From assembly GCA_020692245.1 (NCBI GenBank), contig JAIMKT010000013.1:24553-63076 (forward strand): a DNA stretch of 38,524 nt, read 5' to 3'. Shown one piece after another: positions 26,101-34,325 of this stretch. This stretch comes from Microcoleus sp. GA_180221_E-2-1-MAG-45_12. GTDB taxonomy: Bacteria > Cyanobacteriota > Cyanobacteriia > Cyanobacteriales > JAAUUE01. The translations under genes and the position numbers were made by a program. The notes beneath the pieces are model-generated. The model worked only from the letters and a program-made list of their open reading frames with translations. It was not told the DNA's origin and made no database searches. Every line of letters begins with the position of its first letter. The first letter of the stretch is position 1.

Positions 26101-27057
26101 TCCATCCATTTCTGGCAGAGCAATATTCATCGCCATATCCCTTGGAGATAGTCCTTGGGAGCCACTTTCCCAGTCTTCTAACGTGCCGCTACTGAAAATA
26201 GCTTGGAGGATGGGGACACCTAAATTAATTAAAGGATTCTCAGTATCATTTTCTTTTTTGCCAATAGTAAAACTAGTAGTATTAATAATTAAATCTACCC
26301 CAGTCAAATAGTTGATTAATTCTGCTTGAATACTGGTATCTCGCAAGGAAGAAACAAATACCGGAACTACTTCTAAATCTCGTGCTTGTAAGCATTGCCC
26401 CAACGCCTCAATCACCCCTGTATTTCCCGCCAAATAGTGCGCTCGATAAAACAAAATCCCCACTCTTCCCTTACTTTTTCCTGTAGGGGTTCCACTCTCC
26501 TTTGGCATAGCAGAAATCTCGTACACGCCCACACGAGGCACAATCTGGGGTGGGGGTGGTTGATAGTCATAATCCAACAGAGTCGCCGCTACAAACTCTA
26601 AACAATGGCGATAATTAGTAATCCCGCCTTCGATGAAATAACGCCACACTTGGTTAACCAGTGCTAAATCTACGGTGGAATGGCTGATTAAATTTGGGTC
26701 TGGTCGATCGCACCCCGGCATAATCAACAACTTCACCCCATACTTTCTCGCTGTCTCCTCCAATACTTCCAATCCGTAAGCCCAGTAGGAAACTCCCCCC
26801 AACAGCCGGAGGATAACTACTTTGGCTTGGCTTAATACCTCTGTGGCGTAGGTATCAATGGTGAGTTGTTGTTGGAGTTGGAGGAGACTCACCACCCGGA
26901 GTTCGGGGAAATCTTCAGGAAAAGTGGCGGCGGCGATCGTCTGAATTTCAGTATCGGCGGCGGTGATGATGACTAGGGGTGCAGGGTCTTGATTAATCAA
27001 AATTACCCCATCAATATTGGGGTTCCAACCACCCGGAATAGAAGCGATCCGGTGCAT
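23173..27057 (-). CDS. cobN: Cobaltochelatase subunit CobN
   Basis: A 1294-residue CobN/Mg-chelatase large-subunit protein. In aerobic cobalamin synthesis CobN binds hydrogenobyrinate a,c-diamide and, with an AAA+ CobST or ChlID-type motor, inserts cobalt. Family hallmarks seen are MHRIASIPGG at the N-terminus, LRLLGGVSYWAYG, LANYPNKDGRIANGVGLDTPAS, IHVGKHGNLEWLPGKS, SVWGTATMRTGGDDIAQAL and the C-terminal GVMRHGYKGAFEMAATMD. The length fits CobN rather than ChlH. A lysine/glutamate/valine repeat at residues ~759-773 is coded by a 9-bp tandem repeat. No other cobalamin gene is nearby, and no B12-box was seen upstream. It is divergent from the DUF433/DUF5615 pair. Confidence 0.92.
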   Translation of the reverse strand: MHRIASIPGGWNPNIDGVILINQDPAPLVIITAADTEIQTIAAATFPEDFPELRVVSLLQLQQQLTIDTYATEVLSQAKVVILRLLGGVSYWAYGLEVLEETARKYGVKLLIMPGCDRPDPNLISHSTVDLALVNQVWRYFIEGGITNYRHCLEFVAATLLDYDYQPPPPQIVPRVGVYEISAMPKESGTPTGKSKGRVGILFYRAHYLAGNTGVIEALGQCLQARDLEVVPVFVSSLRDTSIQAELINYLTGVDLIINTTSFTIGKKENDTENPLINLGVPILQAIFSSGTLEDWESGSQGLSPRDMAMNIALPEMDGKIITRAISFKAVQTRNERLQTDVVTYQGVVDRLDFVADLTQNWLRLKHTPPQERRIAVILANYPNKDGRIANGVGLDTPASCVEILKALQEAGYNLDTIPSTGNELIELLTTGVTNDSEARGLRAVNQSLSLNDYQAYFANLSPITQQEISQRWGEPQTNHVDSIDKSVIPIAGQKLGNIFLGIQPSRGYDLEPSLNYHAPDLVPTHDYLAFYYWLREVFQAQAIIHVGKHGNLEWLPGKSIALSHKCYPEIALGALPHFYPFIVNDPGEGSQAKRRTQAVIIDHLTPPLTRAELYGNLLALEGLIDEYYTAESLDPSRLNLISDRITALIKENNLDQDLDIPEEVLKKSQKTLRQSQYFTDILNRTDNYLCELKEAQIRDGLHIFGQCPEGRLLRDLVVAIARHPSPAHQGITRALALDFGLDFDPLTAVATEKFWGKEVEKVKEVEEVKKVKNFSLESSSSFISPNYISELPEFLELNACRHHGDVVEFLEIQAGKLVEALLEDAPQVINYQQELGRINTVKELTWIADYLLPNLTKTSQEITHLLQGLDGKHIPSGVAGAPTRGKPETLPTGRNFYSVDIRALPTETAWSIGRKAAALVIERYTQEQGEYPQTLALSVWGTATMRTGGDDIAQALALLGVQPVWDGVSRRVVDFEILPLSILDRPRVDVTLRISGFFRDAFPNLIDLFDQAVVAVSQLEEPEEMNPLAAKVYKESEFWQKQGLELEEAKRRSQYRVFGSKPGAYGAGLQGLMAAQNWSGDEDLAKAFLNWSSYAYTGQIQGENVPESLQQRLQSTQIVLHNQDNREHDLLDSDDYYQFQGGLTAAVRSLTGKNPQTYFGDNSLIENPKVRSLREEITRVYRSRVVNPKWIAGVMRHGYKGAFEMAATMDFLFAYDATAHCVSDHMYQGVAEAYIFDPQVQEFVQTNNPWALRDMAERLLEAKQRGLWQEVSTETVDKLRAIVHQSEGAIEAR
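24737..24781. repeat. In-frame 9-bp tandem repeat in cobN (5 copies)
   Basis: TTCTTTACC twice, then TCCTCTACC, TCCTTTACC and TTCTCTACC. The coding strand gives a Val-Lys-Glu/Lys series, a charged linker within CobN. Confidence 0.88.
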
Positions 27058-27218
27058 AAATAATTTTCCTCAGTTAACTCTTGGTTACTTTAGCATTAAC
27101 CTAGAATAAAACCTAAGCTAAAGGCATTATGTCAATTTTAGAGATGAAGAATACTCTAGAGATTATACTAAGATAGAGATTAAGGGTCTTTGTTGGGAAG
27201 TTTTTAGAAATTTTTTAT

Positions 27219-27614
27219 ATGTCATTACAGGAACTCAAGGAAAAAGCCTATCAACTTTCTGTGAACGATCGCCTCACCCTCGTTAGTGCGGTTATTCAAT
27301 CACTGCAAGGGACATCTTTGATCGAGAATTTTGAAAATTGGCAGTATCTAGTTACTCGCCCCCATCCTTGGCGGAAACAACTTTATGTCAAAGGGCATAA
27401 ATTACTGGCTTCAACAGTCTGGCAAGACACACTCACGAACCAACTATCTCCAGAGCAAACTGCGGAAAACTGGGATTTGCCGATTTCTGCAATCTACGAA
27501 GTGATGCAATACTGCGAAAGTCACCAAGAATTATTGAAATTAGAAGCTGACGAAGAACGTTATAGATTACAAGCTAAAGGAGTTACTCTTGAGTCTACGC
27601 ATGTTACTGGATGA
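27219..27614 (+). CDS. DUF433 family protein (antitoxin-like)
   Basis: A 131-residue protein with a helical N-terminus. Its C-terminal ~70 residues are of DUF433 type: LLASTVWQDTLTNQLSPEQTAENW, then PISAIYEVMQYCESH. This is a helix-turn-helix-like unit typical of VapB-like antitoxins. Such genes very often precede a DUF5615 PIN-like gene, as here. The toxin-like gene starts inside the last 26 bases of this one. By analogy it should bind the toxin and its own promoter; that is inferred. Confidence 0.83.
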   Translation: MSLQELKEKAYQLSVNDRLTLVSAVIQSLQGTSLIENFENWQYLVTRPHPWRKQLYVKGHKLLASTVWQDTLTNQLSPEQTAENWDLPISAIYEVMQYCESHQELLKLEADEERYRLQAKGVTLESTHVTG

Positions 27615-27948
27615 GGATTCTCAAGCAAAGTATTTAGTTAATCTTCTGCAATCAGCAGGTCATGATGTTATTACAGTCAAGTCAGTAGATTTGATGAATC
27701 ATCCAGATGCCATTGTTTTAGATTTTGCTAGACAGAGTAAACGAGTTTTACTCACACGTAACTGTGATGATTTTCAGGAACTACATCAAATCAATCCATT
27801 GCATTCAGGAATTTTTGCAGTTTACCAAGGTTCTGACGTAGCTAAAAATATGAGTTACCAAGACATCCTAAAAGCAATTACAAATTTAGAGTTAGCAGAA
27901 TATGCAATTCAAAACCAGTTTATTATTCTTAATCAGTGGAATTATTAA
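27589..27948 (+). CDS. DUF5615 PIN-like protein (toxin-like)
   Basis: A 119-residue PIN-like (Mut7-C-type) protein. It has acidic LLDEDSQ near the N-terminus, GHDV, and LLTRNCDDF in the middle, as expected for the metal-binding core of DUF5615 proteins, proposed RNases paired with DUF433. The start is TTG at 27589, preceded by AAAGGAG at good spacing. The first ATG (27601) would cut into the conserved LLDED strand by leaving only M before it, so either is possible, but the ribosome-binding site favours TTG. It overlaps the DUF433 gene by 26 bases and is likely translationally coupled. Confidence 0.85.
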   Translation: MSLRMLLDEDSQAKYLVNLLQSAGHDVITVKSVDLMNHPDAIVLDFARQSKRVLLTRNCDDFQELHQINPLHSGIFAVYQGSDVAKNMSYQDILKAITNLELAEYAIQNQFIILNQWNY

Positions 27949-28089
27949 CTTTCTAAATTTAGGATATTGGTCGATCGCCTCATTATCAACAGATAGACTA
28001 GAATGATCGGCTGCCTATAGAGAATAGAATCAATTTTTAAGGTAAAAAGGCTGGGAAAATTGGGTACTAAAAATCTAAAGATGATTTTA

Positions 28090-29700
28090 TTAGCTCAACT
28101 GCACCACGGGAATATCGTTGAGGAGAGTGGCTCCGGTGAGGAGGTCTTGGACGGTGATCCGCAGAGAGCGCTGCTGGTCTACCTGAAATTCCACTTTAAT
28201 ACGATCGCTCCCCGGTGTGCCTCTGGGGTCTAGGTGAGCAATGGTCTTCGCTGCTTCGTTGAGGGGTTTCACCGCCGAGATTCCTGCGGTTTTCTTGGTG
28301 ATTAAGCGATCGCCATCAAAATAAACTTCCGTACCTTGGTCTTCTGCCCCCAATTCCCCAATGATTAATTCCACACTGGGTTGATTTTCCACCGAAGCGC
28401 CTAATACTAGGGGGACAGGGATGGTCATGGGGTAGGGTTGCCCCGCATGGATTAGGGGATGCCAACTGTGGCAATTTTGGCGGCGGTTCCAGTAACGAAT
28501 TCCGTAGCTATGGTAGAGAAAATCTTGAATTTTGATCCCTCTACCCACCTGTAAGGCTCCTTGGGCGATCGCTGTGAGGGGTTGATTGGCTTTAATTTTA
28601 TCCAGTGGGAAATATTGACGAATCCAATCTTGCACTGCCGGAATCTGGGTTGTCCCTCCTACTAGAAGTACCGATTCAATATCTGTAACTTCTACCCCCC
28701 GCCGTCTTGCTTGTTGGAGAAGTTGAGTCATGGCATTGTCTAGCTGCTCAAAAAATCCCCGCTGCCTGAGAATCTCTTGGAACTGGGAGCGATCGAGCTG
28801 GAACTCATAACTGTCAAAGGTTTGCTCATTAAAATAAACCTCTGTGGCTTCTTGATCCTCAGAAAGTTGGATCTTGAGCTTCTCCATCAATCTAGTCGTG
28901 AGGGGCGTTTGGGGAATTTGTTGATTCTCAGATGCTGGACTCTGGGCAAAATAATCAAACAACCAACTATCAATATCTGTACCACCTAAATTCAGCCCCA
29001 CCTTTGCCAATACCTTCGCAATCCGGCTTTGCTGGGGAGAGTTTTCACTAAGGTTCTTATTACCCCATTTGAGAAGAAATCCTAGGGGTTGTTTCTGCAC
29101 TGAGGATTCCAGCTTAATTAAGGATAAATCCAAAGTCCCGCCCCCAAAATCCACCACTAGCAATAACTCCTGTTCCCTCGTTCCATAGCCCAGAGCCGCC
29201 GCCGTAGGTTCATCAATAATCCGCACCTGAGCCACGGGTAGAGCTTGACACACCTGAGCCAGCCAGTAACGGTAGGCTTCAAAACTATCCACGGGAACGG
29301 TAAGAATTAATTCCTCAAGGGTCTGGTCGTTGGTTAATTCCGGGGGCATGGCTCTGATGATTGACTCCAAAAACCACTGCCCCACCTGTTCAAAGGTAAT
29401 GGCAACTCCATCTAGTTCTGGCAGAAATCCTTGGACATTTGCCCCGATGCCCCGCTTGAAACTACGGAAAAATCGGCTATCAGTTGTGAGATTGTAGCCT
29501 CGATCGATCACCGCCTGTCCAGCCATTACTTCTCCTGCTTGGGCTGCCACCACGTAGAGCAAACTGGGGATGATGGGGGGATTCTGCCCCAAAGTCTGGG
29601 ATAGCTGGGGAAAATTTAGCACCTCGGTCTGTTGGGTCAACTCATTCCAGCGAGTCACCACAGTATTACTAGTCCCGAAATCAATTGCGATCGCGCTCAT
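28090..29700 (-). CDS. Hsp70-family (DnaK-like) protein
   Basis: A 536-residue actin-fold ATPase. It has the phosphate-1 loop IDFGTSNT at the N-terminus, the phosphate-2 motif LLVVDFGGGTLDLS (~180) and the adenosine motif LLVGGTTQIPAVQ (~347). IIDEPTAAALGYG is typical of Hsp70. After the ATPase domain (~1-390) only ~145 residues remain, shorter than the DnaK substrate domain plus lid and lacking the EEVD/lid helices. It is therefore a divergent Hsp70 rather than the main DnaK. The role is unknown; such proteins are frequent in cyanobacteria. It is divergent from hisB with a 53-base gap. Confidence 0.88.
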   Translation of the reverse strand: MSAIAIDFGTSNTVVTRWNELTQQTEVLNFPQLSQTLGQNPPIIPSLLYVVAAQAGEVMAGQAVIDRGYNLTTDSRFFRSFKRGIGANVQGFLPELDGVAITFEQVGQWFLESIIRAMPPELTNDQTLEELILTVPVDSFEAYRYWLAQVCQALPVAQVRIIDEPTAAALGYGTREQELLLVVDFGGGTLDLSLIKLESSVQKQPLGFLLKWGNKNLSENSPQQSRIAKVLAKVGLNLGGTDIDSWLFDYFAQSPASENQQIPQTPLTTRLMEKLKIQLSEDQEATEVYFNEQTFDSYEFQLDRSQFQEILRQRGFFEQLDNAMTQLLQQARRRGVEVTDIESVLLVGGTTQIPAVQDWIRQYFPLDKIKANQPLTAIAQGALQVGRGIKIQDFLYHSYGIRYWNRRQNCHSWHPLIHAGQPYPMTIPVPLVLGASVENQPSVELIIGELGAEDQGTEVYFDGDRLITKKTAGISAVKPLNEAAKTIAHLDPRGTPGSDRIKVEFQVDQQRSLRITVQDLLTGATLLNDIPVVQLS

Positions 29701-29753
29701 AGAAAATTACACAGGTTTTCTCTATTCAATAATTTTCTTTATTCAATAATAGT

Positions 29754-30437
29754 ATGATTAGTCTACAAACCCTTGCAAATCGTCCCAAGTCAACCATGCA
29801 AATTCACGAAACCCGCCCCAGCAATTTACCCCTAACAATACCTACTCTTAGCAGAAGAGCCACCGTAAAGCGCACCACAGGAGAGACAGATATTCAAGTA
29901 GCCATCGATCTCGACGGTACGGGAAAATGTTTAGTAGATACGGGGCTACCTTTTTTGGATCACATGCTCCACCAACTTGCTTCCCACGGCTTGATCGATC
30001 TAGAAATTACTGCCAAAGGAGATTTACACATTGATGGGCATCATACCAATGAAGATGTGGGGATTACCTTGGGGCAAGCGTTGAGTCAGGCTCTGGGCGA
30101 TCGTAAAGGCATTAGCCGCTTTGGACATTTTATTGCTCCCCTCGATGAAGCGTTGGTTCAAGTCACCCTAGATTTCTCTGGCAGACCCCACCTGAGCTAT
30201 GGCTTAGAAATTCCGACTCCCTTAGTTGGTACCTATGACACCCAGCTAGTCCGGGAGTTTTTTGTGGCGATCGTCAACCATAGCCAAATGACTCTGCACA
30301 TCCGCCAACTAGACGGGATTAATTCCCACCACATCATCGAAGCAACTTTTAAGGCTTTTGCACGAGCGATCCGGATGGCTACGGAAGTAGACCCCCGGCG
30401 GGCGCATCTGATCCCTAGTTCTAAGGGCGTTATTTAG
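29754..30437 (+). CDS. hisB: Imidazoleglycerol-phosphate dehydratase
   Basis: A 227-residue enzyme of histidine synthesis that converts imidazoleglycerol phosphate to imidazole-acetol phosphate in the cytoplasm. Metal-binding motifs are [23 protein letters not shown] and [18 protein letters not shown]. The family proper begins near residue 32 ([12 protein letters not shown]). Starts at 29754 or 29796 (MQIHETRP) are both possible; the first gives a longer leader than usual. It is monofunctional, without the phosphatase domain seen in enterobacteria. A small membrane gene follows by 9 bases. Confidence 0.95.
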   Translation: MISLQTLANRPKSTMQIHETRPSNLPLTIPTLSRRATVKRTTGETDIQVAIDLDGTGKCLVDTGLPFLDHMLHQLASHGLIDLEITAKGDLHIDGHHTNEDVGITLGQALSQALGDRKGISRFGHFIAPLDEALVQVTLDFSGRPHLSYGLEIPTPLVGTYDTQLVREFFVAIVNHSQMTLHIRQLDGINSHHIIEATFKAFARAIRMATEVDPRRAHLIPSSKGVI

Positions 30438-30446
30438 GTTTCGATC

Positions 30447-30764
30447 GTGAGTCTAGGTATAGTTATTGGCTTTAATCTTGGCTTGTCTTTGATCCTGCTG
30501 TGGCTGGCGGGGTGGTTTTGGCAATGGCGGGGTGTATTGCAAACTAGTGAGACAGAAATCTCGATCGCCACCCAACAAACCCAAGAGTTTCTCCAAAAAA
30601 CTATCCTCCAGTGCCAACAGCAGCGCCTCTTCCTCCTCAAAACCCGCTATCAATACCAGCAAATCCAGAAATATCGGCAACAACTACAACAACTACTCCA
30701 GTTAATTAGTTTCCTGAGTTGGCTAGGCAACCAGTTGCTCCCCGCCATCCCTAGACGCAGTTAA
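30447..30764 (+). CDS. Small membrane-anchored coiled-coil protein
   Basis: A 105-residue protein opening with GTG at 30447, 9 bases after hisB, so probably in the same transcript. One N-terminal membrane span (~5-25, LGLSLILLWLAGWFW) is followed by a Gln-rich helix (~35-95) with coiled-coil character. It resembles conserved cyanobacterial proteins of unknown function downstream of hisB-type genes, but I recognise no named family. No ribosome-binding site is obvious; translation may be coupled to hisB. Confidence 0.65.
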   Translation: MSLGIVIGFNLGLSLILLWLAGWFWQWRGVLQTSETEISIATQQTQEFLQKTILQCQQQRLFLLKTRYQYQQIQKYRQQLQQLLQLISFLSWLGNQLLPAIPRRS

Positions 30765-30879
30765 GATTTAACTAAAAATCAAAAATTTAGCTAGAATTTT
30801 AGCTGGGAATTCGATTCAGGTTTATAAAATCCGCAAAAAGAGCTAGAGTAAAGAAAAGTATTGCTGTCAACCCTAAGCC

Positions 30880-31521
30880 ATGGTAACTCCCTCCTCGATC
30901 GCCGTCAGAGAACTCCCGCTATTTCCTCTGCCAGAATTGGTTTTATTTCCCGGTCGTCCCTTGCCTCTGCACATTTTTGAGTTTCGTTACCGGATTATGA
31001 TGAATACGATCCTAGAGAGCGATCGACGCTTTGGAGTATTGATGTACGATCCTCAGCAAAGCCAAGTCGCCAGTGTGGGTTGTTGTGCCGAGATTATTCA
31101 TTTTCAGCGCCTTCCAGACGATCGGATGAAAATCCTTACCCTCGGACAGCAGAGATTTCGCATTCTGGAATATATCCGAGAAAAACCCTACCTTACTGCC
31201 CTTGTGGAATGGATCGAAGACTCTCCCCCTAGTAAAGACCTGCGCCAACTAGCCGGGGAAGTTAAGCAACTCCTCCAAGATGTTGTGAGATTATCAGGAA
31301 AATTAGCAGACCAAAAGCTAGAACTACCCACAGATTTACCATCTCTGCCCCTAGAGCTTTCCTACTGGGTTGCCAGCAATCTCCAAGGAGTTCCCCAAGA
31401 ACAGCAATCTCTCCTAGAAACCCAAGATACGATCGCTCGCCTCGAACGAGAATCAGAAATCCTCACTTCCACCCGCAATCATCTTGCCGCCCGCACCGTC
31501 CTCAAAGATGCCCTTAACTAG
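30880..31521 (+). CDS. LON peptidase substrate-binding-domain protein
   Basis: A 213-residue protein with only the Lon N-terminal (LAN/PUA-like) domain: LPLFPLPELVLFPGRPLPLHIFEFRY, then RFGVL and TLGQQRFRI, and a helical C-terminus. There is no ATPase or protease part, as in the stand-alone LON-domain proteins common in cyanobacteria and plants. The role is probably protein or substrate recognition; it is unproven. It ends 4 bases from the stop of the convergent permease-kinase gene, so no spacer separates the two. Confidence 0.9.
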   Translation: MVTPSSIAVRELPLFPLPELVLFPGRPLPLHIFEFRYRIMMNTILESDRRFGVLMYDPQQSQVASVGCCAEIIHFQRLPDDRMKILTLGQQRFRILEYIREKPYLTALVEWIEDSPPSKDLRQLAGEVKQLLQDVVRLSGKLADQKLELPTDLPSLPLELSYWVASNLQGVPQEQQSLLETQDTIARLERESEILTSTRNHLAARTVLKDALN

Positions 31522-31525
31522 TTAC

Positions 31526-34099
31526 CTAATAATTTTCATCCTTACCATTACCATTGTTATGACTATTTATAACTACCAAGTTGGGAGTTGCCGCAGTTAG
31601 CCGGAGAGGGATTTCGATCGTAAACTCTGTACTCTGTCCGGGAGTCGATCGACAGAAAATTTTACCCTTGTGCTTTTCTGTAATAATTTGATAGCTAATG
31701 GACATGCCAATCCCTGTACCTTTACCGACAGGTTTAGTTGTAAAAAATGGATCAAAAATTCGGCTTTTGATCTCTTCAGGAATCCCCGTGCCATTGTCAG
31801 CGATCGACACCTGTACCCATTCTGAATTAGTCAGTAAAGTCCGCACCGTAATACAGGGAGAACGCCCCATAGATTCACCACAACCCAATTCTCGTAGAGC
31901 ATCGATCGCATTTGCCAGAATATTCATAAATACTTGATTCAACTGTCCCGGATAACACTCCACTGGGGGCAATTCTCCGTAGTCTTTGATTATCTTAATT
32001 TCTGGTTCCTCCGCATTAGCTTTAAGACGATGTTGCAAGATCATCAAGGTACTATTAATCCCACTGTGAATATCAATAGTTTTGCATTCTGATTCATCAG
32101 TCCGAGAAAAATTTCGTAGGGATAAAACAATCTCCCGGATGCGATCGGTTCCTACCTGCATGGAATTAAGAAGTTTGATAATATCTTTTTGTAAAAATTC
32201 GAGATCGATTCTATCAGCTTCCGCCGCAATTTCTGGATTAGGTTCTGGGTATTGTTGTTGATAAAAATCAATGAAACTTAGTAAGTCTGTAACGTAGGTT
32301 TGAGCATAGGAAACATTGCCATAAATAAAGTTGATGGGATTATTAATTTCATGGGCAATTCCGGCAACTAACTGCCCCAAGCTCGACATCTTTTCTTGTT
32401 GTACCATTTGTAGTTGGGTTTGTTGCAGAGCAGCGATGGTTTGTTGCAGGTCTGCCGAAAGTTTTTCTGCCTGTTGTCGGGCGGTATTTACAGCAACAAT
32501 TTGGGGAAAAATAGTCCAGCAGGCGATCGCCACCCCAATAAAAGACAGCACCAAAATTAACACAATTAATAAATCTGGATGAGCTTGATTATTAACAGGG
32601 CTTCTGGTGACTAAAGTGCTACTAAACCAGCTAATAATTGTGGCTCCACCAATAAATAAAGTTAGGATCAAAACTTGCAGACCAATAAAACTCTGGAGAC
32701 TTTTTTGACGACGAAGTTCGTAATGTTTTATCCACCATTCAGGTTTCAGCGGTTGCCAAGACAGGTTTTGTAGGAGTCGATCGATCAGCAGGACGGCGAT
32801 CGGCAATAGCAATCCAATTAATAAATCTGGCAGTCCCCAAGCCAACCCCCCCACCACTAACACCACCAATTCCATGGCACAAAACCCCAAGGACAACCAC
32901 GGAAATAGTACTCCCGGATACTGGTGACGCTTTTTCCACAAACCCCAATGCAAAACTATAAAACATACCAACCAACCCACCACCGTAATCATCACGATCC
33001 GGTTCACATTGCCAAAGGTTAGCCATACCAAACTCAAAACTAAGGTCAACAGCAGACCCGGTGTAAAAACTCCCTGCCGAGAAGTCACCCCCAAGACCGG
33101 AGAGATGTGATGATCTTGAGCCAATTGATAGAGAATCCGAGGGCAGACCGCTACCGCCGAAGCACTGGTTAGGAGGCTACTAGAAACCACTAAAAACGTC
33201 ACCAGAAATGGTGTATATTTTCCCCAAAAAGTTTGCGCTGCCGAGAACAAAGTCAAAAAAGTGTCATCCCTCAACCCCGGTGTTTGTACCAAGTGCAACA
33301 ATAGCCAAGAACCACCAATATAGACAAAGGGGAGCAACCCCGCCGCCACTAATAAACTTTGTAGAGTTCCCTGGGGACGCTTACTATCGGCAACGAAAAC
33401 CGCCGCCGTTTCACAGGCATAGAAGGCATAAGTCCCGTTTAGATACCATTTTGCCCATCCCTGAAAAGAAAAGGTCGAACCATCGCCGGGGAGAAAATCG
33501 AGGTTTGCCCCAGAGAAAAATACCGCTTGGCTACCTTGGAGACAGAAGGCAAGGAGAAAGCCCACGGCTGGCACAATGAAAATTAGATGTAGGGTTCCCA
33601 AGGCATGACTGCCACTCAGAGCCACAATAAAAGCTAACACCGTAAATCCGATCTGCAAGACGGCATCGGGCAGAAAAATACCCAGAGGTTCAAGAATGGC
33701 TTGGACTAAATTACTGAGAATAATGCCATTAATTGGCAGCACAGCGACCCAACTGATGAAATACCCGATCGCTGCATAGCTAGTTAAGCGGGGATACTCT
33801 TTTAATAAATGGGTGACATAACTGGGAGTTCCCCCAGAAATATTGGGCAACAACAGCCCCAACTGTCTAACTTGCAAATTTACCAACACTCCGACGATCG
33901 CCCCCGGAACCCACACCCACATTGCTTGCGCCCCCAACTCCTCCTGAGTCCCCGGAGCTACGCCAATCCAGAGTAACAAGCCCGTTAACCCAAAGCCCCA
34001 AGTTTCTAGAAGGCTAAGATTCCGCAATAGTTGAGGCTCGGTGGTGGCTGATGTTGGTTTAAGTAGGGGATCAAGGGAATTGCCGGAATTTTGTAACAT
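31526..34099 (-). CDS. Amino-acid-permease/histidine-kinase fusion
   Basis: An 857-residue fusion. Residues ~30-445 are a polytopic APC-type permease: [51 protein letters not shown], and about 12 hydrophobic spans. Two more spans follow near 473-495 and 508-530. A coiled coil leads to a histidine kinase: H-box [12 protein letters not shown] with H583, N-box [16 protein letters not shown]1 [17 protein letters not shown] and G2 GKGTGIGMS. It resembles CbrA in design (transporter plus kinase), though CbrA uses an SSS transporter. I infer that it senses or transports an amino acid or other amine and signals by autophosphorylation. No response regulator is adjacent. Confidence 0.87.
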   Translation of the reverse strand: MLQNSGNSLDPLLKPTSATTEPQLLRNLSLLETWGFGLTGLLLWIGVAPGTQEELGAQAMWVWVPGAIVGVLVNLQVRQLGLLLPNISGGTPSYVTHLLKEYPRLTSYAAIGYFISWVAVLPINGIILSNLVQAILEPLGIFLPDAVLQIGFTVLAFIVALSGSHALGTLHLIFIVPAVGFLLAFCLQGSQAVFFSGANLDFLPGDGSTFSFQGWAKWYLNGTYAFYACETAAVFVADSKRPQGTLQSLLVAAGLLPFVYIGGSWLLLHLVQTPGLRDDTFLTLFSAAQTFWGKYTPFLVTFLVVSSSLLTSASAVAVCPRILYQLAQDHHISPVLGVTSRQGVFTPGLLLTLVLSLVWLTFGNVNRIVMITVVGWLVCFIVLHWGLWKKRHQYPGVLFPWLSLGFCAMELVVLVVGGLAWGLPDLLIGLLLPIAVLLIDRLLQNLSWQPLKPEWWIKHYELRRQKSLQSFIGLQVLILTLFIGGATIISWFSSTLVTRSPVNNQAHPDLLIVLILVLSFIGVAIACWTIFPQIVAVNTARQQAEKLSADLQQTIAALQQTQLQMVQQEKMSSLGQLVAGIAHEINNPINFIYGNVSYAQTYVTDLLSFIDFYQQQYPEPNPEIAAEADRIDLEFLQKDIIKLLNSMQVGTDRIREIVLSLRNFSRTDESECKTIDIHSGINSTLMILQHRLKANAEEPEIKIIKDYGELPPVECYPGQLNQVFMNILANAIDALRELGCGESMGRSPCITVRTLLTNSEWVQVSIADNGTGIPEEIKSRIFDPFFTTKPVGKGTGIGMSISYQIITEKHKGKIFCRSTPGQSTEFTIEIPLRLTAATPNLVVINSHNNGNGKDENY

Positions 34100-34293
34100 C
34101 GTGAAAATCTGTGTTAAGGGAGTCTATAGTAGACCCGTTGTACACCTATTTCCGATCTGTTTCCGACTTGTTTTATACCTATTTAGTCAGTCTTTAGTTA
34201 GTCTTGAGACAGTTGCTGAAAGCAGTTTTAAGTCAAGTTGTTTAAGGGCAGTTGTTTAGAGGAAGCCTGAGAAACCAATATTTGTTTGACATT

Positions 34294-34308
34294 AGCGACT
34301 AAAGTCGT
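34294..34308. repeat. Copy of the 15-base near-palindrome
   Basis: AGCGACTAAAGTCGT is the exact reverse complement of 13955-13969. Both lie in intergenic DNA. The inner CGACT/AGTCG arms form a small hairpin. This could be a fragment of an insertion-sequence end or chance; identity does not extend beyond ~15 bases. Confidence 0.5.
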
Positions 34309-34325
34309 AAATACTTTAAGCCATC

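Noticed and set aside
27058-27218. Cobalamin riboswitch upstream of cobN
   Set aside because: Only 161 bases separate the divergent genes and no B12-box or long structured leader was seen on the cobN strand.
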